A stretch of DNA of 64,000 nt from Hevea brasiliensis. Taxonomy: Eukaryota; Streptophyta; Magnoliopsida; Malpighiales; Euphorbiaceae. The position numbers were made by a program, and so were the translations under genes. Within the stretch, counting starts at the first letter, position 1; every line of letters starts with the position of its first letter. The stretch covers positions 8,472,898 to 8,536,897 of the forward strand of contig NC_079505.1 in assembly GCF_030052815.1 (NCBI RefSeq), given 5' to 3'. The notes below the pieces were generated by a model. The model saw only the letters and a list, made by a program, of their open reading frames with translations, was not told the origin of the DNA and ran no database searches. This document shows positions 45,149-56,879 of the stretch, in pieces.

Positions 45149-46250
45149 CTTCATAAAAATTGCTCTTCTATGTTTAAACTTGAATTTCAGTTTTTGAATC
45201 ATTGAATTTGGAGTTATAGAGCTCAAGTTATGGTCAAAATATCATAACTGGTCCCTTTGCCTCTAAGCTGTCCAGAATTTACAATTCCTGGTCAATAAAT
45301 TTTGACCAGTCATTTGATCATTTTATGGTTATTTTTAGACTTAGGTTCTTTCACAAGATATGTTCCTCTATGTCTTAGGGACTCCCAGGTACAATTTCAT
45401 AATTTTTCAAGCTTGGTATAGTGAGTTATAGTCAATATATTAACCTGGACTCTCAATCCTATGAAGGCAATAACTATACTTCAGGGCAGTATGTTTGACC
45501 CTCTTTTTAGGGTCTTTACACTTAGAATTTGGTAAAGGTGTCTAAATAAATGTTTTAGCCCTAAGTATCATTTTCCAAATCATATTGGCACATCTCAATG
45601 GAATTTCCTAGTGGGAGTTATGGCCAAATGAACACACGGGTATCAAATGGCATTCTAGGTTCAACTTAACATTTTCCAGATTTCAATTCCTAATTTTGGC
45701 TAATATTTTCCCTATGATGCAATAATTTCTAGAGCTTGGTCAAAACATAAAAATTGTTGTGCTATATCTTATAAAACTTTTGGCACTAGTTTCACTCAAT
45801 TTGCAGCTTTGGAGACCAAGTTATGGCATTTTTGCCAAAACTGGTCAAGCATACCAAAGGAACAGTATTTTGGATAATTTATGGGTTGGCAGTTTTAGTG
45901 ACTCAAATTTTGCTAACAATTTGATTTAGTTAAAGGCAAAACTGGATCAAGTGGCCTTCATAAAAAGTGTAGCCCTATGTCTAAGCTTTCCATTGATGTA
46001 AATTTTAGGTCATTTGGACCAGTATAGAAAGAGTTATGACTAAATGAACACGTACTGTTCATTTGGCCATTTTTTGGGTTTCAGTGTTTGATCATCTGGG
46101 TTTGGGAGAGAATTGGTTATAATTTTGGTAAAATTTGAGCATCGTGTCTACAAGAAAAATGGGCTATTTTGAGTCTATTTTCACCTTCAATTGGCCTCAT
46201 ACCAATTAGAGTCACACATTTTCAGTTATGGATCCATAAACCCACTGGAT
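45149..46250. repeat. Degenerate ~200-bp periodic module in the solo LTR (six units)
   Basis: A word like CTTCATAAAAATTG followed by CTATGTCTTA, then about 70 bp later by AGTTATGGCCAAA, recurs. Starts are near 45149, 45348, 45538, 45742, 45956 and 46148 (spacings 199, 190, 204, 214, 192). Units 3, 4 and 6 are the most decayed. Confidence 0.65.
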
Positions 46251-46904
46251 TCATTGAGTCCAAACCTGCAGAAAATTGAACACTCCCAATATCTCAATTC
46301 TTTCAACTTCCTTACTTCAATTTGCATGCAATACACTTCTATAAGCAACAATCTCAACTCAATAGGTCCATTTCAATATTTACACCAAGTCCTCAAGCAT
46401 TTACACAAACTCTAGTTTTCAAAGTTTTAAATTTTCACAAACACTACACAATCAAACACCTAAACATTTCAACTCATCACACATTCTCATGGAACCATTT
46501 TTCATCACTTAAAAGCAACAAACATCAAGTTTCATGGCTGCCAAAAATTCAAGGGTTCTTTCCTCAAGATTTTCTTTTTGTTTTAATGATATTTATGTTT
46601 GGCTAAATATGCTTTTCATGTTTAATAAAGAGAAGAAAAGGGATTAGTGCACTAACCTTACTTGAGCTTCCCTAACTTCAATTTTCTTGCTTCCAATGGG
46701 TGTCTATAGCTTCCTCAGGGTGTGGGGAGTATTTTTTGTGAAGTGGGCTATGGATTTTGGTGTGTGTAAGCTTGGGAAATCAAGCTTGGAAGCTTGACAA
46801 CAATGGAGGAAATGAGGGACCAAGGGTGGCGGCAATATGAGGGAGAAAATGAGAGAGAAAGAGTGGAGAAGACGATGGTATTTGGTGGCTTTTGTCTTTT
46901 ATGG

Positions 46905-46905
<1 letters not shown>

Positions 46906-46990
<85 letters not shown>
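46906..46990. repeat. (TA)n microsatellite, about 85 bp
   Basis: An uninterrupted alternating TA run inside the solo LTR. It is likely polymorphic and prone to assembly length error. Confidence 0.97.
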
Positions 46991-46993
<3 letters not shown>

Positions 46994-47400
46994 TATATGT
47001 GTACTTAAATTGTTTTAAATTTTCATAAGCTTTTCTTTTCTTTTCTTTTTCTTTCTTTTCTAATTCAATTTATAAAGTTTTAATTCATGCTAATTATTTT
47101 AATTCTCTAAATTTTTAATTTGACATTTAGGTCAAAATTCACCTTTGGGGGTGAAATGACCAAATTGCTCTTAGTAGTGCATATTGGATTATTTTTATTA
47201 TTTTTGTACTAATTTATAAATTCTCTAAATTTTAATTTATTTTTCTCTACATTTTTCTTTATATTTTCTTAACATTTATTTCTTCAATTTATGCCTCCTC
47301 ACTATAGTCTAGGTGTAGTTCTAGACATTTTGACTGACCAAACAGACATGAGTCATCGAAAAAGTAAAATGTACGGACTACTTATGGTGAGGGCGTTACA

Positions 47401-50400
47401 CAGACCCTAAACTGAACCTAAACTGCAAACTCTTACTAATTAATGAGGCCGCTAGAGAAATAAAAGAAGAAATCATTGAATTTCGATCTAGATCTACATC
47501 TAGATTTAGGTTTATCACGTGCATCGGAGAACATGCATGAAAACATAAATTCCACATTTTTAAGATTAAGTAAAATTGATTTTGTTTATTTAAGGGAGTT
47601 CTTTTAGGGCTCTCAGTGTATACAATAATCAGTCATTAAGTTATATTTAAAAAACTTAATTAAATTTAAACTTAAATCTGATTAATTATTACATATACTA
47701 GGAGTACTCTCTTACATAAAAGTATTATTTTTTAATTATAAAAATATCAAATCCATATATTAAAGAGAGAATATAGAAAAAGCAGATGCACTGAATAAGC
47801 TTTCTTACGTTCTGACCTCTATGTAAAATAAAAATATAAACTGAATCTTAGTAGGTTTTTTGTCTTTCTCAAGGAAAATGGAATCAGTCTTAAAGAAATT
47901 CAGGTATGCAAATAGTTCTTCTATGGGTTTAAATGTGACAAATCTTTCAAATAAATACAATTGCTGGTTACATTTTTTCAATGAACTTCTCCACTTTGTT
48001 TTTTACCTACTTCAGAGAAAAAAAAAAAAAAATCCGTCTTTCGAGATATAATGCATTGATTTTAAAGGAGAAAATGGAGAAAAAAAAAAAAAAATCATGT
48101 AGGCACTTTGTTGCAATCAATAACCACCTTCATCTACTAACAAAATCTTATCCACATATGTAGGCACTTCTTCCACTAACTAACTGATACCCATGATATC
48201 CTTAGTCAAATAATGCTCCTTATCTCATATAAATATTTTGGAGACACCAAATAATATCCCTCATCTGCAACTCCTTTAATTAAATAACTATCTCATTTAA
48301 CTGGTTCTAGCTTGAAATAATTAATATCTATACTTTTAGTCTTTCACCAGCTTGAGTGATGGGTCAGACCAAATTAAATAGGTCATTTAATTTAATATCT
48401 TAAATCCATTAATTAACTAAGACCCAAAAATATTAAAACTAAATTGTAAACATTATAATTATACTAATTTTAGTTAAAATTTAGCTGTTTTAAATACTTG
48501 TTAGTTAAAAATACTCTTTCCAGTTGTTAAAAGTTTAAGTAAAAAAGATGGATATAATGTGTTAACTTGCACTATATTGATGGAAAAATAAAGAAGGAAA
48601 GAAAATAATTTTTTTTTTACTATTTATTTATTTGGAAAAAAAATAAGAGAAAAAGAAATAAGTAGAGGTAGCCATAGTTCGGTTTGAAATTGGAATTAAA
48701 TAAGAAAATAATCGGGTTAATATGAATTCTAAAATCAAAATCAAAATCAAACTAAATCCAGCTTAATCGAATTGACTAAAATTGGACTTCAACTGGACAG
48801 AATTGATCAGTCTTGTTTAATAGAGTTTTCGGACCAAAACCTAACTTTTTTCCCAAAAAAAAAAAGCAAAATTTGAAAAAAATAATTCACAATTGAATTT
48901 TCCAAGCATAATGTTTAATTACCAGTGTCTTAGAACCATAACTATTTTATCATACTTGTTGGCAGCATCCGACTAGTTTAAACCAATGAGGCTTTTTAAG
49001 GGGTCTTTTCTCTCATATCGAAAATTCTGAATCAAATAGCAACAACAAATAGCTATGGGTAATTTTTATAGCTCATCCTTGAAATTTGTCCTGCAATTCA
49101 CTTTTATCCCTTAACTTTAATTTGTTACTATAAAATTCATGAACTTTAATTTTGTTTCACAAAAAGTCCGTCTAACATGTAATAACAAGTTTTTAGGATA
49201 AAAAATCCCTATAAGTTACAGTATGTCATCTGTAAATACAACTTTAGCACCTTTCAGTGAAGAGCAAATCCTCCTCCTTTCTAGAAAATAGATCATTATG
49301 ATAACATTGATATTTTTATGATAAGTTTGGATGGTGGTTAAAACGACTGGTGATATTTGGGTGTGAGAGGAAGGAAAAAAAAAATAAAGAGAAGGAAAAG
49401 GAGAAAGGAGAGAAAATGGGGTAAAAAGGTAATTTCATTCATTTTTAATATGGAAACCTATAATAGCAAGTTAAAGGTATTTTTGTAAAATAAAATTGAA
49501 GTCTAGGGATTTTTTTAGCAACAAATTAAAATTATAGAATGAAAGTAAAATACAAGACAAAATTCAGAAACAAGCTATAAAAATTAGCCCAACAACAATA
49601 GGCATTTAAGATACCAAAAATTAACAATAGACAAACTTTTAGATGAGAAACCTGCAGCTGATAGCGTTTGTTAGTTGTTACAAGTCCTTGTGTAATTTTA
49701 TCATTTGACAAAAATTTTTTCCTTTTTATAAGGGAATTAGGAGAGGATGACCTCGAACTTGATACCTATAAAGTGAATTATATGCCTTTAATATCAAACT
49801 AGATTAGGCGATGAAACTTCTTTTAATGAAACTTTTATAAATAAAAATTTTTAAATAAAAAATTTTAAATAGAGTATTTATTTTATAATGTAAGTCGAAA
49901 TTTTAATAAAGTCCTTATTGATATTGAAATTATAGGCTTTTTTGAGTACTTAATAAGATAAAGAAAAATGTGGCTAAAAGCACTTGAGATACCAATAATT
50001 AATACAAGATAAGCATTTAAGATAAAGGAAATGGTTGAGAGATCAACTTCGTCCACATTCATTAGATCAATAGATTTCTAATCATATATGGAATGCCTTG
50101 TTTGCCTTTCATATTTTTGGAGGCAGAGTTTTCCTTCATTTTATACTCTTCCCTCTTATAATTTCCCTCCAACTACATTTATTGATTTTTTTCAGCAGAC
50201 AATAATAATAATAATTTATGTTTTTTTTTTTTTATTTTTATTTTATGTAAGTTACTTTAACATTCAATGGTATGTTTTGCTCCTTTTACAAAACAAACCC
50301 CTTTGCACGTTTACTAACATTAATTTTCCCCATTTAATACAATATATCATATGTGTCACAAAATCTAAGACAAGCCTTTTCCATTTATCTCGCCAATGAA

Positions 50401-50690
50401 AAGTATGAAATGCATCCATTCGCAGCTCCATTGTTTTTCTCTGGGGTTAAAAATCTAGCAGTAGAACGACATTCTCATACCTGTTAATTTTAAGATATCA
50501 GTAATTTCACTTTTAAATGACAAACTATAATTACTAAAATGTATACTTATGTTTTCATTTTTAATAAAAAAAAAAAACTTCTTTTATACACAGAAAGGAA
50601 TAGTTAAAAATGTATAAAAATTAAGAATATATATAAAGTCATATGTCTTATAGTACATGGGAGTTTTATTTTAAAGATGAAATGATTTTG
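47401..50690. other. AT-rich intergenic DNA, no gene seen
   Basis: I find only short chance frames and A/T runs (for example 48007-48021 and 48076-48093). Bases 49620-49970 share a diverged direct repeat with 54070-54420. Possible old transposon debris is not identifiable. Confidence 0.5.
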
Positions 50691-50740
50691 TAAAACATAA
50701 TATATATATATATATATATATTGAATTTTAATTTTATGCA

Positions 50741-51227
50741 TAGAGTCCGACTACATTATTCATATATATTAGAGTAATTAATTATAACATTTATCACTCA
50801 ATTGAGTATAAAATTGAGTATGTGATATGTCGACCTTCATTGATCATATATATTTTAGTCAATTAAATTTTTAATTGAGTAAATTGAATTAATTGATTTT
50901 GTGTAATATCACATTGATCATATATATTTCAGTTAATTGTGACAATTATCATATGATTTATTCAATTGAATATATATTTGAGTCAATTGAATCAATTAGA
51001 GTGTGTAATATGACACATTGATAATATATTTTAGTCAATTAAGTCTTTAATTTAGTCAATTGAGTAAAAATTGATTATTTATTTTTGTGAAATGAAATAT
51101 TTTTTTAATTAAGCTAATTGAATTCATTTGAAATTATAACATTATTTATTTACTATTATATATCTATGAATTAAGTCAATTTAATCAATTTAAATTTAGA
51201 TTGATCATTTCTTCAAATATAGTAAAG

Positions 51228-51266
<39 letters not shown>

Positions 51267-51725
51267 ATTATTTTTTATATTAATTGACACATTTAGATAA
51301 AAATATTTTATTTATTTTCATTTTTAAATCATCTTTTTAGTTTACACAAATTTTTTTTTCCTAAATATAAAAATTTAATTTTTTAAAAAAGTAAAACATT
51401 GTTGCTTTGTCTCTGGTTGAACATGGTGGACCTTGATAAAGTAAAGAATGAAGAAGGAAAAATATGAAGAATATGAATCAGAGCATAAATATTTTTAGTT
51501 TTCATTTTTCACCTTTATTTTTAAATCATATTTTTAGTTAATATAAATACTTTTTTAAAATATAAAAATTTATTTAAGGAAAAAGATGAAGAAGATGAAT
51601 AAGAGCATAAATAATTTTTCACCTTTATTTTTAAATCATCTTTTTAGTTAACATAAATATTTTTTTAAAATATAAAAATTGATTTAAAAAAAAATAAAAA
51701 CATTGCTGGTTTGACTTTGGTTGAA
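50741..51725. repeat. Cluster of degenerate direct repeats
   Basis: Two kinds occur. At 50780-51060 a CATTGATCATATATATTT-like word, preceded by a GTG(T)AATAT-like word and followed by AGTCAATT, recurs at about 50838, 50912 and 51015. At 51300-51725 a block of about 110-190 bp (TTTTAAATCAT, then TTTTAGTTAA, then AAATATAAAAATT, then GAAGAATATGAATCAGAGC) occurs about three times with decay. The last copy is split by the solo LTR at 51730. Confidence 0.7.
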
Positions 51726-51729
51726 CATG

Positions 51730-53332
51730 TGATAAACCCATTTTATATAGGTATTTTAGGGTAGTTTTGCAACCATTTTGCTCTTTTTACTTTAGTAATT
51801 TTATACTTTTAATGCTTATTTTAGTTAATTTGTTAATTTTAGTTTCAATATATTTGATTTTTGGAATTTTAATGTTTTTAATCGGTTTTAATAAGGTTTA
51901 AAGGTAAAAAGGTCCATATAGAAGAAATTCAAAGTGATTTGAAAACTTAAAGTAGTGTGAAAAATGAAGAAAATTTGCTTAAAGAATAAGACCAGCCGAG
52001 ATTTTCAAGGGCTTCAACATGCCCCATGTTGAAGGTCATGTGAAGATATGAGTCAGCCAGCAGGAATCCACATGAGGCATATAAATTCAACACTGGGTCA
52101 TATAAACAGAGATTTTGGAACAAAACACGCCGAAAGTTTCAGGAACTTTAACATGCCCCGTATAGCTGGTCGTGCAGAATCTAAAGGCTCCTCCTTTGAA
52201 TCAACATGAGGCATGTTGACTTGAATCAACATGAGGCATGTAGGATGGCGCTGACAAATTTGCTGACATGGAAAAATTTTCTCTTTTCACACCTTTTACA
52301 TATTTTGTCCTTATCCCTTTAGAGACCATTTTTAGGGCAAAGTTTGAGGGGATATATAAGCATCATATTCTCATTTTTACTATAAGGAGAAATAGAGAGA
52401 AAAATCAAAAGAGAAAGGAAAGAGAGAACCACGCCATTTTTTAGAGGAAGAACACGTGTAGAGTGACGTTTTCCAGCTTTCATTTTCAGAGATTTAGATT
52501 CTCTTCTTCTAGGTTCTTTTATTTTTAGTCTTATTTTCATGTTTTATTGCTATATTTCATATTTTCTACTTGTAAATACAAACATGAGTGAGTAGATACT
52601 TAAGATTTCAGAGTTGGGTGTAATGATTTAAGTTCTATTTGTGGATTTGGACCTGTTTTAGCCAGATTTTAATATATATAAGTTTTGATTCTTATCTTGT
52701 GTGTTTATTTACATACCCATTGTTGGTACCCTTTGAGTTTTGTTCTCAATCTTAGATTGAATAACCGAGAGATGAAAATTCATGATAAATAATCAAGATA
52801 ATGAACTTAATCACCTAGTTTTAGAAATAAACTAGTGGGTTAAGAGAAATTTCAAGTTGATTAAAGTGCTTAAAGGGTTTTGGGTAACTAAATATCGCAT
52901 GAGAATGGGGTTTAGTTTCCTTTAAAACATACTTTAGTTTGCTTGAAAGAGAAATTAAAGGAAATCAGAATCAACTTCCTTCAAACTTGTATTTCCCTTA
53001 ATCTTGGTTTTGCCTATCCAAATTCTGATAAAATTTACTTCATGAACCTCAACTCTGGAATCAATTTTGCCATTAATCAATTAAATTCTTAATTACTTGC
53101 TGAAATTATAGCAAATTAGTATAGTATTTAGAATTTTAATTGCTTAATTCCTTATAAATTCCTTATTTTTCTAATTCAATTTGCTGCATCTCTTACTCTA
53201 TTTTTGGCACAAATTATTGATAGCCCAAATAATCGTGACTTTTATAGTTTGGTACTCAAACAATAAATCTTTGTGGGACGATATCTTTTCTTTACTACTT
53301 GAACGACCCGTATACTTGCGGAGTACGCATCA
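51730..53332 (+). mobile_element. Solo LTR (1603 bp), Athila/Ogre-like gypsy
   Basis: It starts TGATAAACCC and ends GTACGCATCA. The 5-bp target duplication ACATG is at 51725-51729 and 53333-53337. It has no internal region. The end GTGGGACGATATC...CGACCCGTATACTTGCGGAG is shared in diverged form with the LTR at 57679-59371, as is the TGATA...CATTTT start. It contains repeated CAACATGAGGCATGTTGA-like words near 52060-52240. The uninterrupted version of the target is visible in the tandem copy at 51411-51440. Confidence 0.9.
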
Positions 53333-53337
53333 ACATG

Positions 53338-54939
53338 GTGAATGATGATAAAGGTGAAGAACGAAGAAGGAAAAGGATGAAGAAGATGAATCAGAGCATG
53401 AGATTAATAGGGTCGAGAGTGAGGTTTTCAAATCCAACCGATTATTAAGTCGGTGAAGATAGAGGGTTAATAGTTTAAGATTTAACATTGGTATATTATT
53501 AAATAAATATTATATATTTTATAAATAATCATTAAAATAAATTAAATTAAATTTTAACATATAGATATTATTAAAAAATAATATTTATTTAATTATAATG
53601 AAGAAAAATTTAAAAATAAAATTTCATAATAATAAATTTGTTCATATAAAAAAATTAATATATTAAATTATATCATATAATAAATAGAAAGATTTTACCA
53701 AAGTCACAGGTTTTACTCTTTGTGGCACTATTTGTAGATAATTGTTTTTAAGTAAATAATTAAATCGCTGGTACTGATTGATTTGATTCGAGTTTAATAA
53801 TCACGGTAGAGAAATAGGTTTATTTAGATGTGCATGAAGTAGTCACATGAATATTAAAACTTATAATTTATATTGAAATTTATATCTATAATAAATATAA
53901 TAGACATAATTTAAAATTTTTTATTTTTTTATAAAAATATTTTAATAAAATAATTCAATTTTTATACATAAAATAACCTTATTATCCCATTCACCCACAT
54001 TAAATATAGATAAGTTGAGCCTCAATCACAGTCCATAGATAAATGCTAGATAATGTGTATATACCAACAAGGATTTAAGATAAGAAACCTGCGGCTGAGA
54101 ACATTTGCTAGAAATCCATCCTTAATTTTATCATTTGACCAAGACTTTATTAATGTCTCTTTCAAGACAGATGTAAAAATGAATTTATAGTACATACTAT
54201 ATTTATTATATGGATTTAACAAGATAACCTTTTAATGATGTGGACGGATTTCTGATTTGACAAAATATTTGTATAAATAAAAAAAAAACTGTTTATTTTA
54301 TAATGTAAAGTAATTAGAGTCAAAATTCTAATAAAGTCCTGATTGATATTAAAATTGATAAGTTAAAAAAGCTTCTTTTTTTTTTTTCTTTTTTTTAAAG
54401 TGCTTAATGATAGGATAATTTCAACTGAGATTATCCATAAGGCGATTACATCTGCAATCAAAGAGAAGATTTTAGAGAGAACTCCCAATTCTTGCTAGAA
54501 ATTCTTTCGGATGGTTAAATTAGAAAGTTAGAAATATATAATTCATTAGAAAGCTCATAAGCAGCATATTTGATCCGAGTTATATTTATAATGCAGAAGT
54601 GATCATATTGTAAACGTAATATGTAATCCTTTTTCAATATTATTATTTCGCAACTTATCTAGTATTTGGAATGATATGGATATTCGGTATTTTAGTTTTG
54701 TGTGCGTACACATAACAATTATATGAGTAATTGTATTACAGTGGGAAGTAAATACTTGTGTTCGAACTCCATAGGCAAAGCCATAGAAGTGTGTATATAT
54801 ATATATTATAAATAATTTTCACTTAAATAACTAGTTTTTCCATTCCCTAAATCGTATGTAAGTATATAACTTTCCTAGAAGCAATTTACATGAGAAAATA
54901 CATAATTTGTACATTTCAATCCATGTAATTGATATTGGT
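53338..54939. other. AT-rich intergenic DNA with a duplicated segment
   Basis: The flank continues the tandem-repeat unit split by the solo LTR up to about 53400. Bases 54070-54420 match 49620-49970 in the same orientation with decay (GAAACCTGC, TTTTATCATTTGAC, AATAAAGTCCT, TTGATATT). No gene seen. Confidence 0.5.
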
Positions 54940-55436
54940 CGTTCAAGACCCAGTTAAAAAGTTAAGCACTTGCAACAAAATATTCAATATGGTAGTTAAA
55001 GTGTCAAATGCCTGCTCGGAGAATTAAAATCGAGTGAGAGGCTGCTCAACTGAGCAATTACGAGCTGAAACAAAAGATAGTTTGATCTAGGCTTGGACCA
55101 AATAGCAACGAGTCGAATGAAGAAGCAATGTTATCACTTGCCTAACAAGTCGAGCAAAACCCATAACGAACAATAGTAATACCAATCATGAATCAAGCCA
55201 GATTTTTAGGAGATAATCTCGGATGTCAACTTAATTTCCTAGATTAAGACATCGACTATTTTCCTTAAAAAAGCCTATAAATACTAGAAGTAAGGAAGAA
55301 TCAGGTACGCATACATACTGTTGAAATCAATAATAAATTATTCTCTTATTCTCTCACTTTCAAATCACTATTTTCTGACTTGAGTGTCAGAGTGGCTAGT
55401 TGGAAGGCCACCAACCTCACTTTTCCTTCTTTTACA
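54940..55436 (+). repeat. Probable 3' end of a Tat/Ogre-like LTR
   Basis: It contains GCCTATAAATACTAG near 55285 as a TATA-like region. It ends with GACTTGAGTGTCAGAGTGGC (55377-55396) and TTCTTTTACAGG at 55427-55436. The same U5 pattern is seen on the minus strand at 11246-11312. The start is not defined and no partner was found. Confidence 0.45.
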
Positions 55437-55489
55437 GGCTTATGTGGTAACATGACTAATCTCTTAAAGCTCACAGCAACATCAGTAAT

Positions 55490-55717
55490 GACCTTCTTTA
55501 GAAGAGATTGCCTCAAATGTGCCTAGATTGTAAATTCCGTGGTAGGGAAACTATTCAGCATCTCTTCTTCTCTTGTCCTTATGCAATGGCTATTTGGATC
55601 CATCCTCCTTTGTGCCTCACATCAACCTTGCTTAGTCATTTGAAATTTTTAGATTGTTGGGTTGAATTGAATTCATCTCTTGTGTCTTTTGACCAATTTG
55701 AGTTGCAATGGCTTTAA
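55490..55717 (+). pseudogene. LINE reverse-transcriptase tail fragment (zf-RVT domain)
   Basis: The 75-codon stretch reads RLPQMCLDCKFRGRETIQHLFF and then SCPYAMAIW. This is the Cys/His zinc-binding zf-RVT motif (CXXC...HLFF.CP.A..IW) found at the C-terminus of plant non-LTR reverse transcriptases. It ends at a stop at 55715-55717. No RT core precedes it. It sits directly after the LTR end, so the two are separate fragments placed side by side. Confidence 0.65.
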
Positions 55718-55734
55718 AGCCACTTGATTACAAC

Positions 55735-56870
55735 TTTGGCATCATTAATTAGAGTTGCAATGTCTTCTACCCACTTTGACACATAATCCACTCCAACTAA
55801 TATGTACTTATTGCCATAAGAAGGTGGGAATGGTCCCATAAAATCAACTCTCCATACATTAAACAATTCAACTTCAAGAATCCCGTGTTGGGGAATTTAA
55901 TCTCTTTTTAACAAATTTCTACTTCTTTGACATTTATCACGTCTCAAAACAAATGTCCTAACATCCTTGAATAGATTAGGCCAAAAGAAACTAGCTCGTA
56001 AAGCTTTACTAGTTGTCTTCAAAATGTCCCCCATAATCTGATGAATGATAATAATGCATAGCACTTTCAATCTCTTCATCCAGAATACACCTTCTTAACA
56101 GCCCATCACTAAATCTTCTAAAAAGTAGTGGTTCATTCCATGTGTAAAACTCAACCTCATGCAAAAATCTCTTCTTTTGCTGCTCATACATTCTAGGAGT
56201 TAATACTCCACAAGATAAATAATTGACCAAATCTGCATACCATGGCAACTTAGCAATGATTAAAAAGAGCTGTTCATCTAAGAAAAATTCATCAAAGGGA
56301 ACCTCATACAATTTTTTAGTATCAACCTTTAGCCTACTCGGATTATCTGCAACTACATTTTCTACTCATTTTTTATCTCTTTTCTCCAAATCAAATTCTT
56401 ATAACAACAAAATCCATCTAATCAGCCTAGGCTTAGTTTCTTTCTTCCAGAGCAGATATATAATAGCTGCATGATCTGAAAACATAATCACTTTTGAGTC
56501 TATCACATAGGATCTGAACTTCTTAAGTGCAAAAATAACTGCTAAGAATTCCTTCTCATTGGTTGCATAATTAATTTAAGCTTCATCCAGTGTTCTACTT
56601 ACATAGTAGATAGCATAAGCTTTCTTGTCTTTTCTCTGACTAAGGACTGCACCAATAGCATAATCACTCACATGATCTCAAAAGGTAAAGTCCAGTTCGA
56701 TGGTTGTATAATTGGTGCTGTAGTCAAGGCTTTCTTCAACTAACAAAAGCATCAAGACACTTTTGGTCAAATACAAATGGCACATCATGACTTAATATAT
56801 TTCAAAAAGGTTTAGCTATCTTTGAAAAACCTCTAATGAAATGCCTATAAAATCCAGCAAAAACCTAGAC
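55735..56870 (-). pseudogene. Athila-like gypsy pol remnant: RT end, RNase H, integrase start
   Basis: Read from 56870 downwards, the RT thumb text AGFYRHFIRGFSKIAKP is near 56860-56800. RNase H is near 56690-56380 ([32 protein letters not shown]), followed by a degenerate ENVVADNPSRL near 56350. A 100-codon frame (56311-56009) carries the spacer and the integrase zinc start (GLLRRCILDEEI, HSSDYGGHFE). Then come ASFFWPNLFKDVRTFVLRRDKCQR (55985-55910) and [12 protein letters not shown] (55860-55825), the core start with the first Asp. The FMGPFPPS wording and the linker fit Athila/Tat better than Tekay. Many stops; no LTR attached. Confidence 0.8.
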
Positions 56871-56879
56871 AAAGATGAC

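Larger units (their letters stand above)
21242..47400 (-). mobile_element. Tekay-like solo LTR (3606 bp of its own sequence), split by a nested element
   Basis: The sequence TGTGACGCCCC at 21242 and GGGCGTTACA ending at 47400 form TG...CA ends. Once the 22.5-kb insertion 21675-44222 and one target copy are removed, 433 + 3173 bp remain as one LTR-like unit with no gag, pol, primer site or polypurine tract. Flanks carry a near-perfect 5-bp duplication, TAGAC (21237-21241) and CAGAC (47401-47405). Minus orientation is inferred from the TGTAACGCCC start, shared with the Tekay LTRs here. It shares the CTAGAACTACAC word and neighbouring text with the partial LTR at 63005, and its internal ~200-bp module with the inner Tekay element. 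It is older than the insertion it carries. The solo state is inferred from the absence of internal sequence plus the target duplication. Confidence 0.8.

Noticed and set aside
46794..47028. Open frames of 63-74 codons with long Tyr-Ile repeats
   Set aside because: They are translations of the (TA)n microsatellite inside the solo LTR, not proteins.
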